DNA from: Chlamydomonas sphaeroides
Lineage: Eukaryota > Chlorophyta > Chlorophyceae > Chlamydomonadales > Chlamydomonadaceae
NCBI GenBank assembly: GCA_001662425.1
Contig: BDDC01000154.1
Span: 1-64,000 of the forward strand
Length of the DNA stretch: 64,000 bases
Direction of reading: 5' to 3'
Part shown: piece by piece, positions 44,906-57,238 of the stretch
How the letters are laid out: every line of letters starts with the position of its first letter
Numbering within the stretch: the stretch's first letter is position 1
Notes under the pieces: model-generated
What the model saw: only the letters and a program-made list of their open reading frames with translations
The model's database searches: none
What the model was told of the DNA's origin: nothing
Made by a program: the position numbers and the translations under genes

Positions 44906-46039
44906 GGCAGCGGCAAGGGAGCACTCGGGCGCGCCGCGCGCAGGGCTCGGTACGGAGGGCGCCTGCGTGGCATTGGCTTGTGCAATTATACCTGCGCTGG
45001 TACTTGCCTGACATCTTCTACGGATGGTGGGGTACGATGGCGGTTCGGGCTGGCCAGGCCGAGAGGGTGGGTGCGCGGGGCCCTGCAGGCCAGCTGACCA
45101 GTGGGTCATGTATCAGCGCCGGTGAGCGGCACCGCAAGGGTAAGCAGCTCGCTCCTGCCGAAAGGTGTGCCCAGCTTGATCAGCATGATATGCTCTGGGG
45201 TCCACTTGGGCCGGCGCCGATCCTCGGCATGCCTAGCTGCGCGCTCGTCGCCTCGGGCAGCCCCTCGGGCTTGTGGCCCACGAGCGTTCGGCCCTCCGAG
45301 CGGCCCTTGGTGGCGAGCGTTCGGCTCAGCTGCCTCGGCGGCGGCGCCGGCTTCAGAGAATATCTCACTAACACCCAGGCGGACCCAAAGGTGTTTTTAG
45401 TACATCCCTCACGTACCAGCCCAGTACAGCACTCACATGCTGCTGGTAGGATGCACCCACCGCCCAGATGACCTGGCGCCTCACATTGCAAAGTGCACGC
45501 GCCAACAATAGGATGACACTCGGGGTTCCCTTGATTGCGCGCCGTCCAAGCTGGGCTCGGCGGGACACGAGCTGCTACCGACAGGCAGCATGGGCGGGGA
45601 GCCGCCGGCAGCTGGGTTTCAGCGGGACAGCAAGACCACCTGGTTCGTATGGTATTGTCAGCAGTTTAGATCGTCATTCAAGGGATTCCGCCACATACGG
45701 TGCCGTGGCTTGGCTGAGTGGAGTGCGTTCCTGTCATCATGTCCCGTTTCACACGTACGCACATGATGGCTGGCCAAGCAACTGCACCGGAGTCCCCAAC
45801 CGCAGCAACGGCTTGCGTAGCTTGACCATTGCAAAATGCCAGAGCTGCATTGTTTCAACTGAGGCGCTAGAGGGCAATGGCGGGTGCGACACGTGTTGGG
45901 TTTCGGGGCGCGAACTCACAGTTTCACACCGTTCGGTTAGGTCGCGGTACGGTACGGCAGGAGGATAAAGAGCATAGGCTTGAGACGTCAGCGTATCATA
46001 ATTAGCAGCTACCTGAGGCTGTTAGAGTCACTCACAGCC
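44906..46039. other. intergenic region, no gene recognised
   Basis: Between the LINE end and the lectin-repeat gene. A minus-strand open stretch at about 45110-45330 reads RRRPKWTPEHIMLIKLGTPF and ends in a stop. It looks protein-like but is not recognised; it may be another transposon fragment. Confidence 0.4.
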
Positions 46040-49000
46040 ATGGCAGTGCCCACTGAAAAACAGCAGCAGGGCATGAAGCCATGGACACGCGGAAGCACCA
46101 CCGGAGGCCTCTCGCTGCACCTTGCAAGCATGCTGTGCGTGCTCCTTGCTGCTGGTGCTGCTGCGACGGCGGCCTCCGGCGGTGAGAGACTCCTGCTTCA
46201 CAGCTCGTATTTTGATGTGCGATCATATTGCAACCAGATGCCATCGTCATCTTTAACCCATTGGCAACCCCTGGGCAAATGCAGGTGGGCTGGATCGCAG
46301 TGGCGCTGCTTCGGCGGCCGCTCGAGATGGGGCTTCCAGTGTCGGCAACGTCGCCACTCGAGGTGCGTAAGATAGCGCGACACACTAGAAGCATCAACAC
46401 TGTATGTAGGAAGTTGCATGCGCACTGGGAGTGTACTGCCGGGCGATATTTACTGTAAGGAAGGCAGCAGCAGGGCAGGCAGGCGTGGTGCGCATGCGCT
46501 TCGTCGCATTGGCTTGCTCTGGAGCTCGGCATGCATGAAGGACAGCAGTATCTACGCTCCCTGCATGTACTGGCGTGAAGAGCCTGGTCAACATAATCGG
46601 ATCTGCCGCGGCGATGCTTTGTGACTGGACCCCTGTGCGTGCGCGCGCATGCGCATGTTTTGTCCCTGTCGACACAGGTGCCACTCGCCGCGCTGCCGCC
46701 GAGTCGAACCGTGAGTGCGTGTGCTCGTCCGAGCGAGCGTAACCCCGCCGCGCTATGCAATGCCCCGGTGTGCTGTACGAGCTGCATTACTGCGCCTCGC
46801 CGCACCCCACCATAACCGCGAGCGACCATATACGTCCCCGCATTATACTCGGGCTCAACCTTCTACCATACACACGTCCGCTTTCCCGTACGTTTCCCCA
46901 GTCTTCACGCGCTTTCCGCCGCCCCGGAAGTCTCCACCGGCAGCAGGTGGCGCTCCAATTTCCGCACTTCCTGCTGAGATTGACGCCATCAAGAGTAAGG
47001 ACAAGTGCTACCTTCTGCGACTGCCATACCTCAGCAGCCTTGCAGCTCCCTTCAACCCTGCCTAGACTACAACGTCAAGCAAGACATTGTCACGCAGATG
47101 TTGGGACATACAATGACGGTTGCTGGCTGGTTCCTGCCCACAGACGGCGAAACCTATGTCTTCTTTGCCATGACCAACGTGCGCCTCTGCGTCAGGCCCG
47201 CCAATTTCGGGTAAGTTTCGCGATATCTTCGATCGTGAGGACGGTAGGCCTCATAGCTACAAGGCCATGCTTTGGTCAGCAGCGTGAGCAAGCTGTGGCT
47301 TTGCTCATTTGTCTTGGTGGTGTTGCATCAAGTAGCGAGCCCACAACATGTACTACTTGTGGGAAGAGGTAGGGGGCGTACGTAGTTGGTGTCGAGCAAG
47401 GGACGGCAAGGGCGCCAAGGGTGGCCAGGACGCGCCGAAGGTTGCGGGGTGCGGTGTAAGACAATGCGCCGCGTATTGTTAATGTCAAACCCAGCTTTTG
47501 CAAATTTCATCGCAGCGTGTGTATCAACACAACGCTCTGCCCCCACCCCTTGTTTTGCACCCCTGCAGCAACTTCAGCAACGATGTGCTCGGGATTTACC
47601 CCTGTGCCCTGGATGGCCGTGGCAGCCTGACCACGATGTGGACGGCAGAGCTCGTCGGTACGTACACGGATGGACGGATTGGATGTCATGTCATTTCGTG
47701 TCATTTCAGTCAACCACCCCACCAGCCAGACAGAGTCGCCTTGCATGCGACGCTACGTCGTCCTCACGCACAGCAGCAGGCTGCCGTGATACGGCACGCA
47801 CCCCACACGCACAGAATGAACTTGTTACATTTGGGCTTGCAGATCCTGACGTGACTGCCTTCCAATCATTGCCCCCAGAGCCGGGCGTCTTTCGCTACCG
47901 CAGCGCCGCCTACCCCTCACGCTGCCTGTCCGTGCTCGGGGGCGACAGGTGGGCTCCGTCCTTCGTTGGGGTGCGTGCTCTCGTCGCTTGGTGTACTTGG
48001 TGCCCATACATGGTGATGTGGTGCCGGACTGAACACAGTGCAGTTAGTGCAGTGCAGCTGTCGATCGCTGGCCTCCAATACACGTGTATGCACACAGCAG
48101 TTCACACGCACGTACGCACCGCGCGAGTAGTCCCTTGCGGCTGCCGCCACACTTGTTGCTTGGCCCGCCCCGCGATACATTCCCCTGCCCGCACACAGCC
48201 AGCGCAACTCGGGGACCCCCGTCGTCCTGGATGAGTGCAAGGCCGCCCTCGAGTCGCAGCAGGTCATTGCGCAGCCATTCAACAGCGGGTGCGTGTCATG
48301 TTGTACACCGTGTCGTACACTGTCTCTCACCTATGTACGCTGTACCGACTCGACGTATGGCGGCTTATCTGGAAGCTCTTCCTTCGTTTTGGCTGTGCGA
48401 GTCACGTTGCTTGCACATGCTGCCCCCGCTTGCTTCCCTGTTTGCTCCTTAACCCCGTCAGCTGGCAACTGTATTTCCGCCACACGCGGATGTGCCTGGC
48501 CGTTCTTGGAGGCTCCGACACAGCCAACTCACTGCTCGCGATGGTGCGTGCATCTTGGGCACAAGAGCAGCTGCGCTACCTGGCTGTGTGCCCTGCTGGC
48601 TGCACCAATAGCATATGTATGTGCTGCCGCTCACTCCTTTGCACGGCAGCAACTAGATGTCGGGTGCATGCATGCGTGGGGATCATGCCTGCTGATGACA
48701 AGCCACGCACGCCCTACGCGCCCTCGGCACGGCCGCCCCTGCCCATGCCAGAGCACATGCACCAACACTGCGGAGACCTTCTGGGGCATCGGACGTGAGT
48801 AGGGCGGGGCATTTGCATTATTTGCATGCACGACTTGCTTTCAGTGGATGCACATGCTGACGAGTAGCTACGGATGGCTACCGGGAGTCTTGCAAGAAGA
48901 TAGCATGCATGTAATTCGGCCACTTGGCTGCGCCCGACCTGCCCTGACCTGCGCTGAACCCGCAGTGCCCACCCCCGCCAACTACCCTCCCGACCCGGCC

Positions 49001-52000
49001 GGTGGCAGCGGCCTGTTCAGTGAGTAGTGGGCCGTGCGAGGTCGGGCGGGAGCCAGCGGGGCAGCAACCCCCGACTACGCCTGGCTATCTGGATAGGCAG
49101 GGATGGCCCCGAGCTACGCACAAGAAGGGGGGGCAGCTAGCCGGCGCGTATGTAGTTGCTTGCAGATGCCCTTGCTTGCATGCTGCCCCGGCCTGCCTGC
49201 GGCGTGGATGTCCCGTACATGTTGCTGTGAGATGGGGCTCAACGCGCCTCAACACACAATCATTTCCCCTTTCGTTGGTCCGAGCACGTCGTCGTGCGCC
49301 CCGCTCTACAAGCAACCCATGATGACGTAGCCACCCACCGCCGTCCCGCGCAGGGAGCCCCTACTCCATCTTCTCCAGCACCAACCCCAAGCTCTGCCTG
49401 CAGCCCCGAGGCGCCGTTGGCACCGCGGGCACCATTGTGGAGCAGAACACCTGCACCAGCACGACCCGCACCTCGCACATGTGGAGCACCGACTACATCG
49501 GTGAGTCCCGTCGGGGGCTGGGCGGCTAGGTTTCCTGAGCTGAGCGAGGGTTTCCGCCGGCCAGGGCACTGGCTCTGGCCCTGGACCGCCCACCGTCTGC
49601 TGTCCGCATGAATTGCACAGCCCCCGGCGCTGGTGCTTGGGGGCAGAGCGCGTACTTTGCTGAGCTCGCTGCTGCGCACGGCCCGGTGCTGTCATGAGAC
49701 AATCCCTCGGCTGTTTTGGGGGCGATCGAGTTTGGGGTTTTTGCATGTCCTGTACGCGCTGATGTGCACCTAGCTCGCATTGCATGGTTCACATTGCTCA
49801 GTTGTTCTTGCAACCTGCTGGTACGTGGTGCCGCGCAGGCCGGGCATCCGACGGGGCGCTCATCTATCGCTACAGGTAACAATGAGCTCAATCGTGTCTG
49901 GCGCAGTCTCCCCTGGTCTGGCCTGTGCTGCGTGTGGTGGTTGAACATCCACCAAACGACGCGCCAAAGCCACCAACCCCAAGTCCAACATACACGTCGC
50001 CCACAACCCTTCCTCGCCCCTCAGGAACATCCAGTTCGACAGCATGTGCCTGTCGGTGGAAGGCGGCGACACCTCGGCCATCGACAACAGGAACATCATT
50101 CTGGCCACGTGCTCGTCAGCCAGGTCGCAACAGTTTACAACTAGGCCCTCCGGCAGCGGGTGAGCCAAAACACTGCTATGCGGCATGCAGCAACCAACCG
50201 GTCCTTACCTCCCGCTGTGGCTTGATTCGCCGGCCGAGCGCTTCCTTGCTTGTCTGATCGTCCTCCCTGAAGAGCATTCCGCCATCCCCAGCCACGCTTT
50301 CCTTTCCAATGCCGCTGATAACTCGCGCCCGCAGCTACGTCCTGAGGTTCGTGTCCGCGCCCACTAAGTGTATCGACATCAGGAGCGGTTCCAGCGTGGA
50401 GGGCGCTGGCCTTGTCATGTACGAGTGAGTGCGGTACACTAGTAGCGCGCTACTGCGGCGTGGCAGCCCCCGGCCATCGTATAGGCAGGGGCTGGACAGG
50501 GGAAGGGCAGCGTCCCGATCGACACTGGCGGGACAGGGGCAGGGCGGGGGTGGGGCAGCGGCATGGCAGGGCGGCCGGCGGAGAGCAGACGTGCCCGCTC
50601 CTTGCCGACGTCGCTTGCTGCTCCGTCCATGAAAACCCGCCTTGGCAGGTGCAACAGTACCCCGGGCCAGGTCCTCACCTTCATGGCTACCAGACTGCCC
50701 ACGGTCGACGCACCCATTCGTAAGCAGCATCAACATCACCGCACCAGCAATCGTGCTCACTGGCGCGCGGTCGCCCATTACGCAATCAACTACCGCACGC
50801 AGCTTGCTAGTTGCCACGCAAGTACCGCGCGGGTCGCTGTGGTCGCTGTGCAGCAGGCCCACGCTGGCGCGACACGCACCTATCTACCTGTTGTGCGTAA
50901 GTCCCGACCGCTGATGTGTGTCAACGTCATGTAATGCCGTATTGCTGCATGACAGATGGTGCGGCGTACCATATCCGAACATCCACCAGCCTCCTGGGCA
51001 GCTGCCTCGAGCCCTCCTCCGACACCCCCGGCGTCGGCGGGACGCACAGGATTGTGCAGGTGCGTTACATATGTTCTCCAAAGTTTGCTAGCAATCCAGG
51101 ATTTGATCAGCGCTCCGGAAGGACGCGTTCCCCCGCCCGCCGCCGCTGCGCGCCAGTACCTGCTGGGGACCTTACCAAAACGACCTGCTGTTCGTGCCCC
51201 CTCCCCGACATCGCCTTACGATCGCTCCCCACGTCGTTCGTCCGCCGCAGAACAACTGCCTTTATACGCAGCGCCAGGTCTGGTTCGCCGACTCAGTTGG
51301 TGGGTGGCGGACGGAGCACCTCTCCTCAAGTACCACGCCTGCTGCCTGAAGCCGCTGCGTGCTAGCTACCTGCCCCTCCGGACTCGGACCTCTTGTCCCC
51401 GCCGCATGTTCCCATCTCCGGCGGCTCCCGTGCCCACCATGCGGCCACGCACCTACCCCAGGCACCGGAACCGCCGTCTACTTCCGCTTCCGCTCTTCGC
51501 TCGACATCACCCAGTGCTGGGGCATGGACGGAAGCGACGGCTCCCACGACAATGCCGATGAGGTGCGAGAGCTCATTGGCTCCTGCATTTTCTATGTTAG
51601 CTAGCTGTGTATGTCGTTTACATCATCAACGTAAAGCTGGGGCCCACGCCAGCGCCCATACCATGCATGTGGCGCCCAAGCGAGCATTGAGGTAAGGTGT
51701 CGTAACCCGCCGTAAGTGCAATCAAGTACCCTCCGCCTGCCCCCCGCAGGTCCACATCAAGGGCTGTGACACAACCGTGCTCAGCATGCAGTTCAAGCTG
51801 GAGCGCGTCGGCAACGGGTATGTAGGGCTGAGGAAATGGTGAACCACAGCTACTATCAAGCAAGCATACACAAGATTGGGTGTTACTTGCTAAACATGTC
51901 CTGTGTTGTGCTGGGGTGGCTGGCATGTTGCTAGCATAGTAAGCTGTGCAAGAATAGCTGCCAGTGGCCGGCCCCTTCCGTCCCGCCCCTCCCTCGTGCC

Positions 52001-55000
52001 CTCAGGTACCTGTTCCGCTTCCGTCATGATGCTCGTGAGCGCGGGAAGGCGGGCGTGTAAAAGCATGAGTAAAGGGTCCCAAGCCTTCTGGGGTGTGCAC
52101 TGACGCGTACCTTATGCGCCCGTCGCCTCCCTCCGGCGTGGATGGCCGTATGTTGCGAATCAACGCGCAGAGAAGGTACGCGATCGTCAGGCTAGCGGCA
52201 GTGGGGCAGCCAACGCCTGCTTGCATGCACCGCACCCGCCACGCAAGCAAAATGCCTCTGCCGAGCGATGGCATTCATGAGTCACCCAGCCACCCTACTC
52301 ACGCTTGTCGCCGCCGCCGCTGCAGTGTGTTCATGTCAAGGACGAGTCGGACGCCATGGGCGCCTACATCGAGGCAAGGCGCCCGTGGAGCATGCCTCGG
52401 CTGCTGCACACGTTACGCACGTAGCAAGCACAACATGCCTCGGCTGCTGCACACGTAGCAAGAACGCACATCATGCCTCCGTCGTCGTCCGCGTGACTTG
52501 TGGGGCGCTAGCCGCTGCAGATGTATGCAGCAGCTGGCAGCGGATGGGGCTTTTCTGTACGAGCTCTTGCTTGTGCGCTGAGCATACATGCATGCACCGT
52601 AGCAGGCCCCATCCACTTCTATCTATCTATCTGCCGAAGCTTGTGTGGCTTGCCATCCAGCATCACATCGTTATCGCCCAACCCCCGCCGTTGCACACGC
52701 GCACCCCGCCCTCCCGCAGCTCTACACGTGCGACCCCACCAACCGGGCCCAGGTGCGGCCTCCGCCTTGTTTGACCGGGTGCGGACTTCATTCAGCGACC
52801 GAGGCCCAACCTTGCATGCGTTGGGGCAACACGGGACGGGGCGACCCCCAGCCACGGGTGTTGACGGAGCCGCCGCACTGGTGGGCTGTGCAAGGCTCGC
52901 GGACGCAGCCTTCCAGCCCGTCCCAATTAGGCCTTTTGCCCGTAGCTGCTGTACCAAGCGGCACGCACAGAACTCTGTGCTCATTCAAGAGTTCGTCTTC
53001 ATCTGGACGCCCGTCTGGCTGGCTCACAACCGCCCGCCCGCCCTCACATGCAAGCATGCCCGGCCCCTGCCGCACCGCTGCCACAGATCTTTACCCTGGA
53101 GGCCGTCGATGCGCCGCCCGCCACCCTGCCATGGGGTGCGTCTGACCCGTGATGCCAACGCTGCGTTATCCGTACGCATCCATGCGGGGCCACGCGCTCG
53201 CCCGGCAGTGCCTTACACGTGTGGTACCAACCGTGTGCTGCCCTATCCTCCGGCATGGGCTCCACCTTGTTGTGAGGATGCTGTGCCCCAGCCCATGCTA
53301 GCGCGGCGCCATAGAGCTGTCTGGCACATGTGTCCCTGAATTTGGTATATCTACGGTAAATGTTGCAAGTATGTATGCCGGATGCCGGCCGCGTGAGTGT
53401 TCCGTGGCCACGCGTGAACCACAGAGTCGGGCACGCGCTTCTACCTGCAGCCGTTCAACAGCAACTACCGCATGTGCGTCGAGACGGCCTGGTACCGCGA
53501 CAGGTGAGACAAGAGGCGTCACTTATTTACACATTTAGACATCGCATCATCGTGTAATCTGTATGCGGCATGCTGCTTATGAAACCCGGGACTGGGACAG
53601 GCGAGAACGATGAGGCGATAGCCGCTGCATATGTGCTGCTGCAGCGGGCAGCGTGAAACTCCCCCCTCCCCCAGCCGCCTAGTTCCGCCGCAAAGCCTGT
53701 TTTCACAAGGCTGGCTGGCGCGCGCAGCGAGGCTCCCTCGTGCCGCGATCTACCGTGACCTGTAGGTACCGCCCCTGCTATCCCACCCGCAGCGCGCTGA
53801 CCAACGCCCCTGTGGTGCAATACGAGTGCAAGAACTACGACGAGCAGCAGTGGCATGCTGATAACGGCGGTGGGTTGGGGAGCGAGCAAGCTCCACCTGC
53901 TTTGTACCGCCGCCGCCGTAACGCCGTGCGATTGCGTAATTAGCTACAGCAGCTGATCAAGGGACAGCAGGGAGGGCTGTGCGCATCTGGGATCCCCTCT
54001 TCCAGCAGCCGCAAATTAGCACTAGTATGTATGCTGTGTGGAGTAGTCATGTGTGGTCCCACCCCACCTGCTTGCCGGTGCCCGCCTTGACCCAACCCCT
54101 ACCCCCGCCCCTCCCTGCCTTGCCACCTACATACAGCCACTCTGGGAGTGTATCGCTTCAGGTGAGCTGCCTGTACACCGTGCGAGCTGTATGGATGCGC
54201 CTCTAGCAGAAGTAGTCCTAGAGGTGCTGCTGCACGCACGCATGCTTGTGTCCGTGTGCATCGCCGTTCTGCCAAGCATGTGGTGCTGGGCTCGCCCATA
54301 TACATCGAACAGAACTTGACATGAAGCCCATGGATCCCGGATGTGGCCTGTGCACTGGGGCACGTGTACTGACAACCCGCTAAACCCGCGCGCCCCCGCA
54401 AACCAACCCGGCAGGCGTCGGGGCACTGAGACGTGCCTCACGGTCGGCGCTCAGATCCCGACTGTGCGTGGTTGCGCGCCATATGTTCCCATGCTCGGCA
54501 ACGACTGCACGACCGCAAGCAACCAGGTGTTCCGCCCCGTGCGCACTGCCATGTTCGGGTGCGTGATCCAAGCAACCGTTCTCACCACACACGTACAGCC
54601 ACCCAGGCCACGATAAGCTTGCATTGTCGAGCACGCAACTCTGCTGCAAGCTGCGCTGCGCTACCCAGCCCGCCTGCTTGCTTGTCGCCGGCGTACGTGC
54701 GTGCTTTCCTCGCCTACGTATGTACCTCTCCTGCCCTACCTTTCTCACGACCCCTCCGCAGCTACCTGATGAGGTCGGAGAGCGCCAACCTGTGCATGGA
54801 AGTGTCGGTGAGTCACTGCAGATGGAGGTGGGCAGGCAGGGTAGCAGACGTACCTGCCTGCCTGCTGGAGGACAGCGGGCTGTGGTGTGTGCGCGCAAAC
54901 AGCATTCGCAAGTAGCTGGGGCGGGGGATCTGTACGTGCAGGCTCGGTCACCACAGCGTAGTGTGCCGCACGCACTCCCTTGCTTGCATGCATGCACGTG

Positions 55001-55327
55001 TATGTTGGCAGTGCATGCGTGCGGGGGTCGGTTAGGTAGGGGATGGCCGCCGCCGTCGGGAGAGGCCGATGTATGAACAGCTGGTAGGTGCAACACAGCC
55101 CTGCGCAGGGTTCAGCCCTGCCCCTGCTAGCTGCCCACGCACTCCGTGCCGACACGCCCGCTAGCGTGTCCCTCATCGATCGCTCCTCGGTTGTGTGTGC
55201 CTCGCGGCCCCGCCCGCAGCGCAACGTGGAGTCCCGCACCGCCTTCGACGTGGAGTTCGAGCTGACCGCCTGCGACCCCACCAACATGGCACAGAACTTT
55301 GCGTTGAAGTACGTCGGCGGCCCCTGA
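46040..55327 (+). CDS. secreted multi-repeat beta-trefoil (ricin-B-type) lectin-like protein
   Basis: About 28 exons averaging 83 bases, about 770 residues: 46040-46181, 46902-46994, 47066-47210, 47569-47657, 47843-47948, 48199-48288, 48462-48543, 48752-48794, 48966-49019, 49354-49500, 49839-49875, 50025-50159, 50335-50424, 50649-50719, 50956-51059, 51251-51299, 51461-51562, 51750-51817, 52006-52034, 52326-52373, 52720-52752, 53087-53135, 53425-53503, 53766-53869, 54137-54161, 54415-54558, 54762-54807, 55220-55327. Phases agree except around 52034-52326, and 52373 needs a GC donor. A signal peptide lies at residues 28-46 (LASMLCVLLAAGAAATAA), then a Pro-rich stretch. The rest repeats a pattern of F/Y-R-F, C-L-x-V-x-G-G, then C and Q-x-W/F: RCLSVLGG, MCLAVLGG, MCLSVEGG, QVWFAD, DEQQWHAD. 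This fits ricin-B-type sugar-binding beta-trefoils. There is no enzymatic or toxin domain. The fold call is moderate; the gene model is good. Confidence 0.72.
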
Positions 55328-56338
55328 AGCGCGCCGCTAACATATCTCTTCAGATAAGTCAACACAGCGGGCGATGTTTAAAGCTGCTGCGACAGCTACG
55401 TACTTGGTGTGCCCTTGCTGTGCGTGCGTGGCCACCCGCCTGTCGTCAGCCGGCGGGATGGGATTCCAGGATGGTTTCGGAGGCGTGGCCCTTTTTATTA
55501 CATTGATGTGCACATGCAGGCCTCCGTTGTTGCCATGCATGTTGGTTCGTTGCATCATCACGATCAATGAGCGCGCGCTCTTGATGATAGCAGAGTCATG
55601 TGCTGGATGAGTTGATAGGCTGGGTACGCCTGAGCGGCACGGCATTCTTTGCTTGCTGGGGTCACTGCTGGATGTGATTAGAGCGAGTGAGTGTGTGGCT
55701 CGCTTGTCATGTTGTGGCATGTGTGTCATCCTTTTGGTACTAGCTCGCTCCCCCGCGCCAGCAAGGCTGCAGCGGGGAATGCATGTAACCTCTGACCCCA
55801 CCTCGGTGCGAGTGGTCAGCAGCAGAGCCGCTAACGAGCCTGCGACTCCATCACGACGTCATGACTTGATCAAGGCGGCACTACTGGCGCCAGCAGGCAG
55901 CACGCCCACTACCATACTGAGCCCAAGCCGCCGGTGGAGGACGACGCATCAGAACCGCCCCCGCTAATGTCAGACAGCGAGGGCGAGGGGTGGCGACCGA
56001 GCAAGCACTACAAGCACACCATCTTATCGGACACGCACAGTGGACACCAAGCAAGCAAGCGAAACCCTCTGGCCTACCTACCGCTGTTAAACCGGAATGC
56101 TTCCCTGAGCGAGCTATGTGGGGATGGCCGCCCCAGCCAGGGGGGCTGGGGGCGGAGACCTGGGCAGCAGGCAGGCTTTGCCCGCACCTACCCCACCTGA
56201 CCTGGGGCCCATGCAGCTCGGCGCCTACGGCGCCGCCCCGCCCTGACCCGGGTTTGGACTTGGACTCGCCCAGCCCAGGCAGCGGGGCCGACGGCTTAGC
56301 TTTAACTGTCCGCCCAGATCAGATATATATACGACCCC
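55328..56338. other. 3' UTR and intergenic region before duplication copy 2
   Basis: The first part is probably 3' UTR. A plus-strand stretch at about 55920-56080 reads EPPPLMSDSEGEGW with upstream Pro and acidic residues. It resembles an acidic linker of a larger protein or retroelement, but no gene model can be built. Confidence 0.4.
55784..55788 (+). terminator. TGTAA polyadenylation signal of lectin-repeat gene
   Basis: First clear plus-strand TGTAA after the stop at 55327, about 460 bases downstream. Confidence 0.45.
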
Positions 56339-56893
56339 TGCCGCCTGCTCCTCGATCTCCTGCCGGTACAGCGCCATCCGCTCCTCCAGGCCCGCGTTGG
56401 GCGACAGCCGCGCCGAACGCATCTTGCTTGGCCTGGTACTCGTGTCCTCCAGCTGCTTCATGCGCACCTCCAGCTGGTACCTGGGTAGGCTACGGCAAAA
56501 AGGAAAGCAGTGAATAAAACAGCTTGGGCGCGCGGGCGCGGCTGGCTGGGCCGGCAGCGTGCTGTCACCCGGCAGGCCAGTGCCGTGGGTGGGAGCGGGC
56601 TGGCCCACCTGTCGCCTCCGACCGTCTGTGTGAATGACTCTGTGCCCCTGGCGGCCGCCGCCTCGGAGATCGCGGACATGAGGTTTGGCAGGATGACGCA
56701 GGACTCGGCTGGCGTGGCTGTTGTAGCGGGCAGTGGGCAGGGCGGGGCCCTTAAGCCTAGCCTTGACCTGTCCCGCCGCTCCAGTGCTTTGTAGCTGGCC
56801 CAGCATCGTCTTCTTGAGCCCCGTTGTGTCCAGGCCCGCATCCTCGTCCGCCGGTTCCAACATTCCTGCTGATCGTCCCTGCCTGCTATGCAC
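56339..56893 (-). pseudogene. OFD1-like 5' remnant (copy 2), LisH exon deleted
   Basis: Copies of OFD1-like exon 1 (about 56893-56755, encoding EPADEDAGLDTTGLKK) and exon 3 (about 56480-56345), with the intron between them. About 490 bases present in copy 1 (39845-40337), including all of the LisH exon, are missing. The exon 3 copy has two insertions (4 bases near 56427, 2 bases near 56443) that disturb the frame. Nothing of exons 4-16 follows. Confidence 0.88.
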
Positions 56894-57090
56894 GCAAGCA
56901 GACCTAGCAACCGGCCTGACAACGGTAGCGGTTAATTAACTCATGCGTCCCTGCCTGCTATCAGGCAAAGCTCGTGCTAATGCTTTTGCATGGGCGCTGT
57001 GGAGTCAACGCCGGTCAGATGTGTGCCCGCGGTCATCGCTCCGTGGTGTGAACAAGGGAACGCGCAAACGAAGGCAGCCGACTGTACGTA

Positions 57091-57095
57091 TTACA
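57091..57095 (-). terminator. TGTAA polyadenylation signal of TPR-like gene
   Basis: TTACA on the plus strand, TGTAA in the gene direction, 144 bases past the stop codon of the TPR-like gene. Confidence 0.55.
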
Positions 57096-57238
57096 TACAA
57101 TGGCTTGCGCTACATAGCAGTGTAGCTCAAGGCCGCGTCGGGCGTCTCCGCAGCTCGCCAACGAAGGCGCAACGTGCCGTACCATCCTCCCCCGCTGTGC
57201 CCTCCCCAGTAGTACCACCGTGCTCGGCGCGCGGCCCC

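Noticed and set aside
46040..55327. Toxin of the ricin class
   Set aside because: Only the sugar-binding beta-trefoil-like repeat pattern is seen; there is no N-glycosidase A-chain or other toxin domain.
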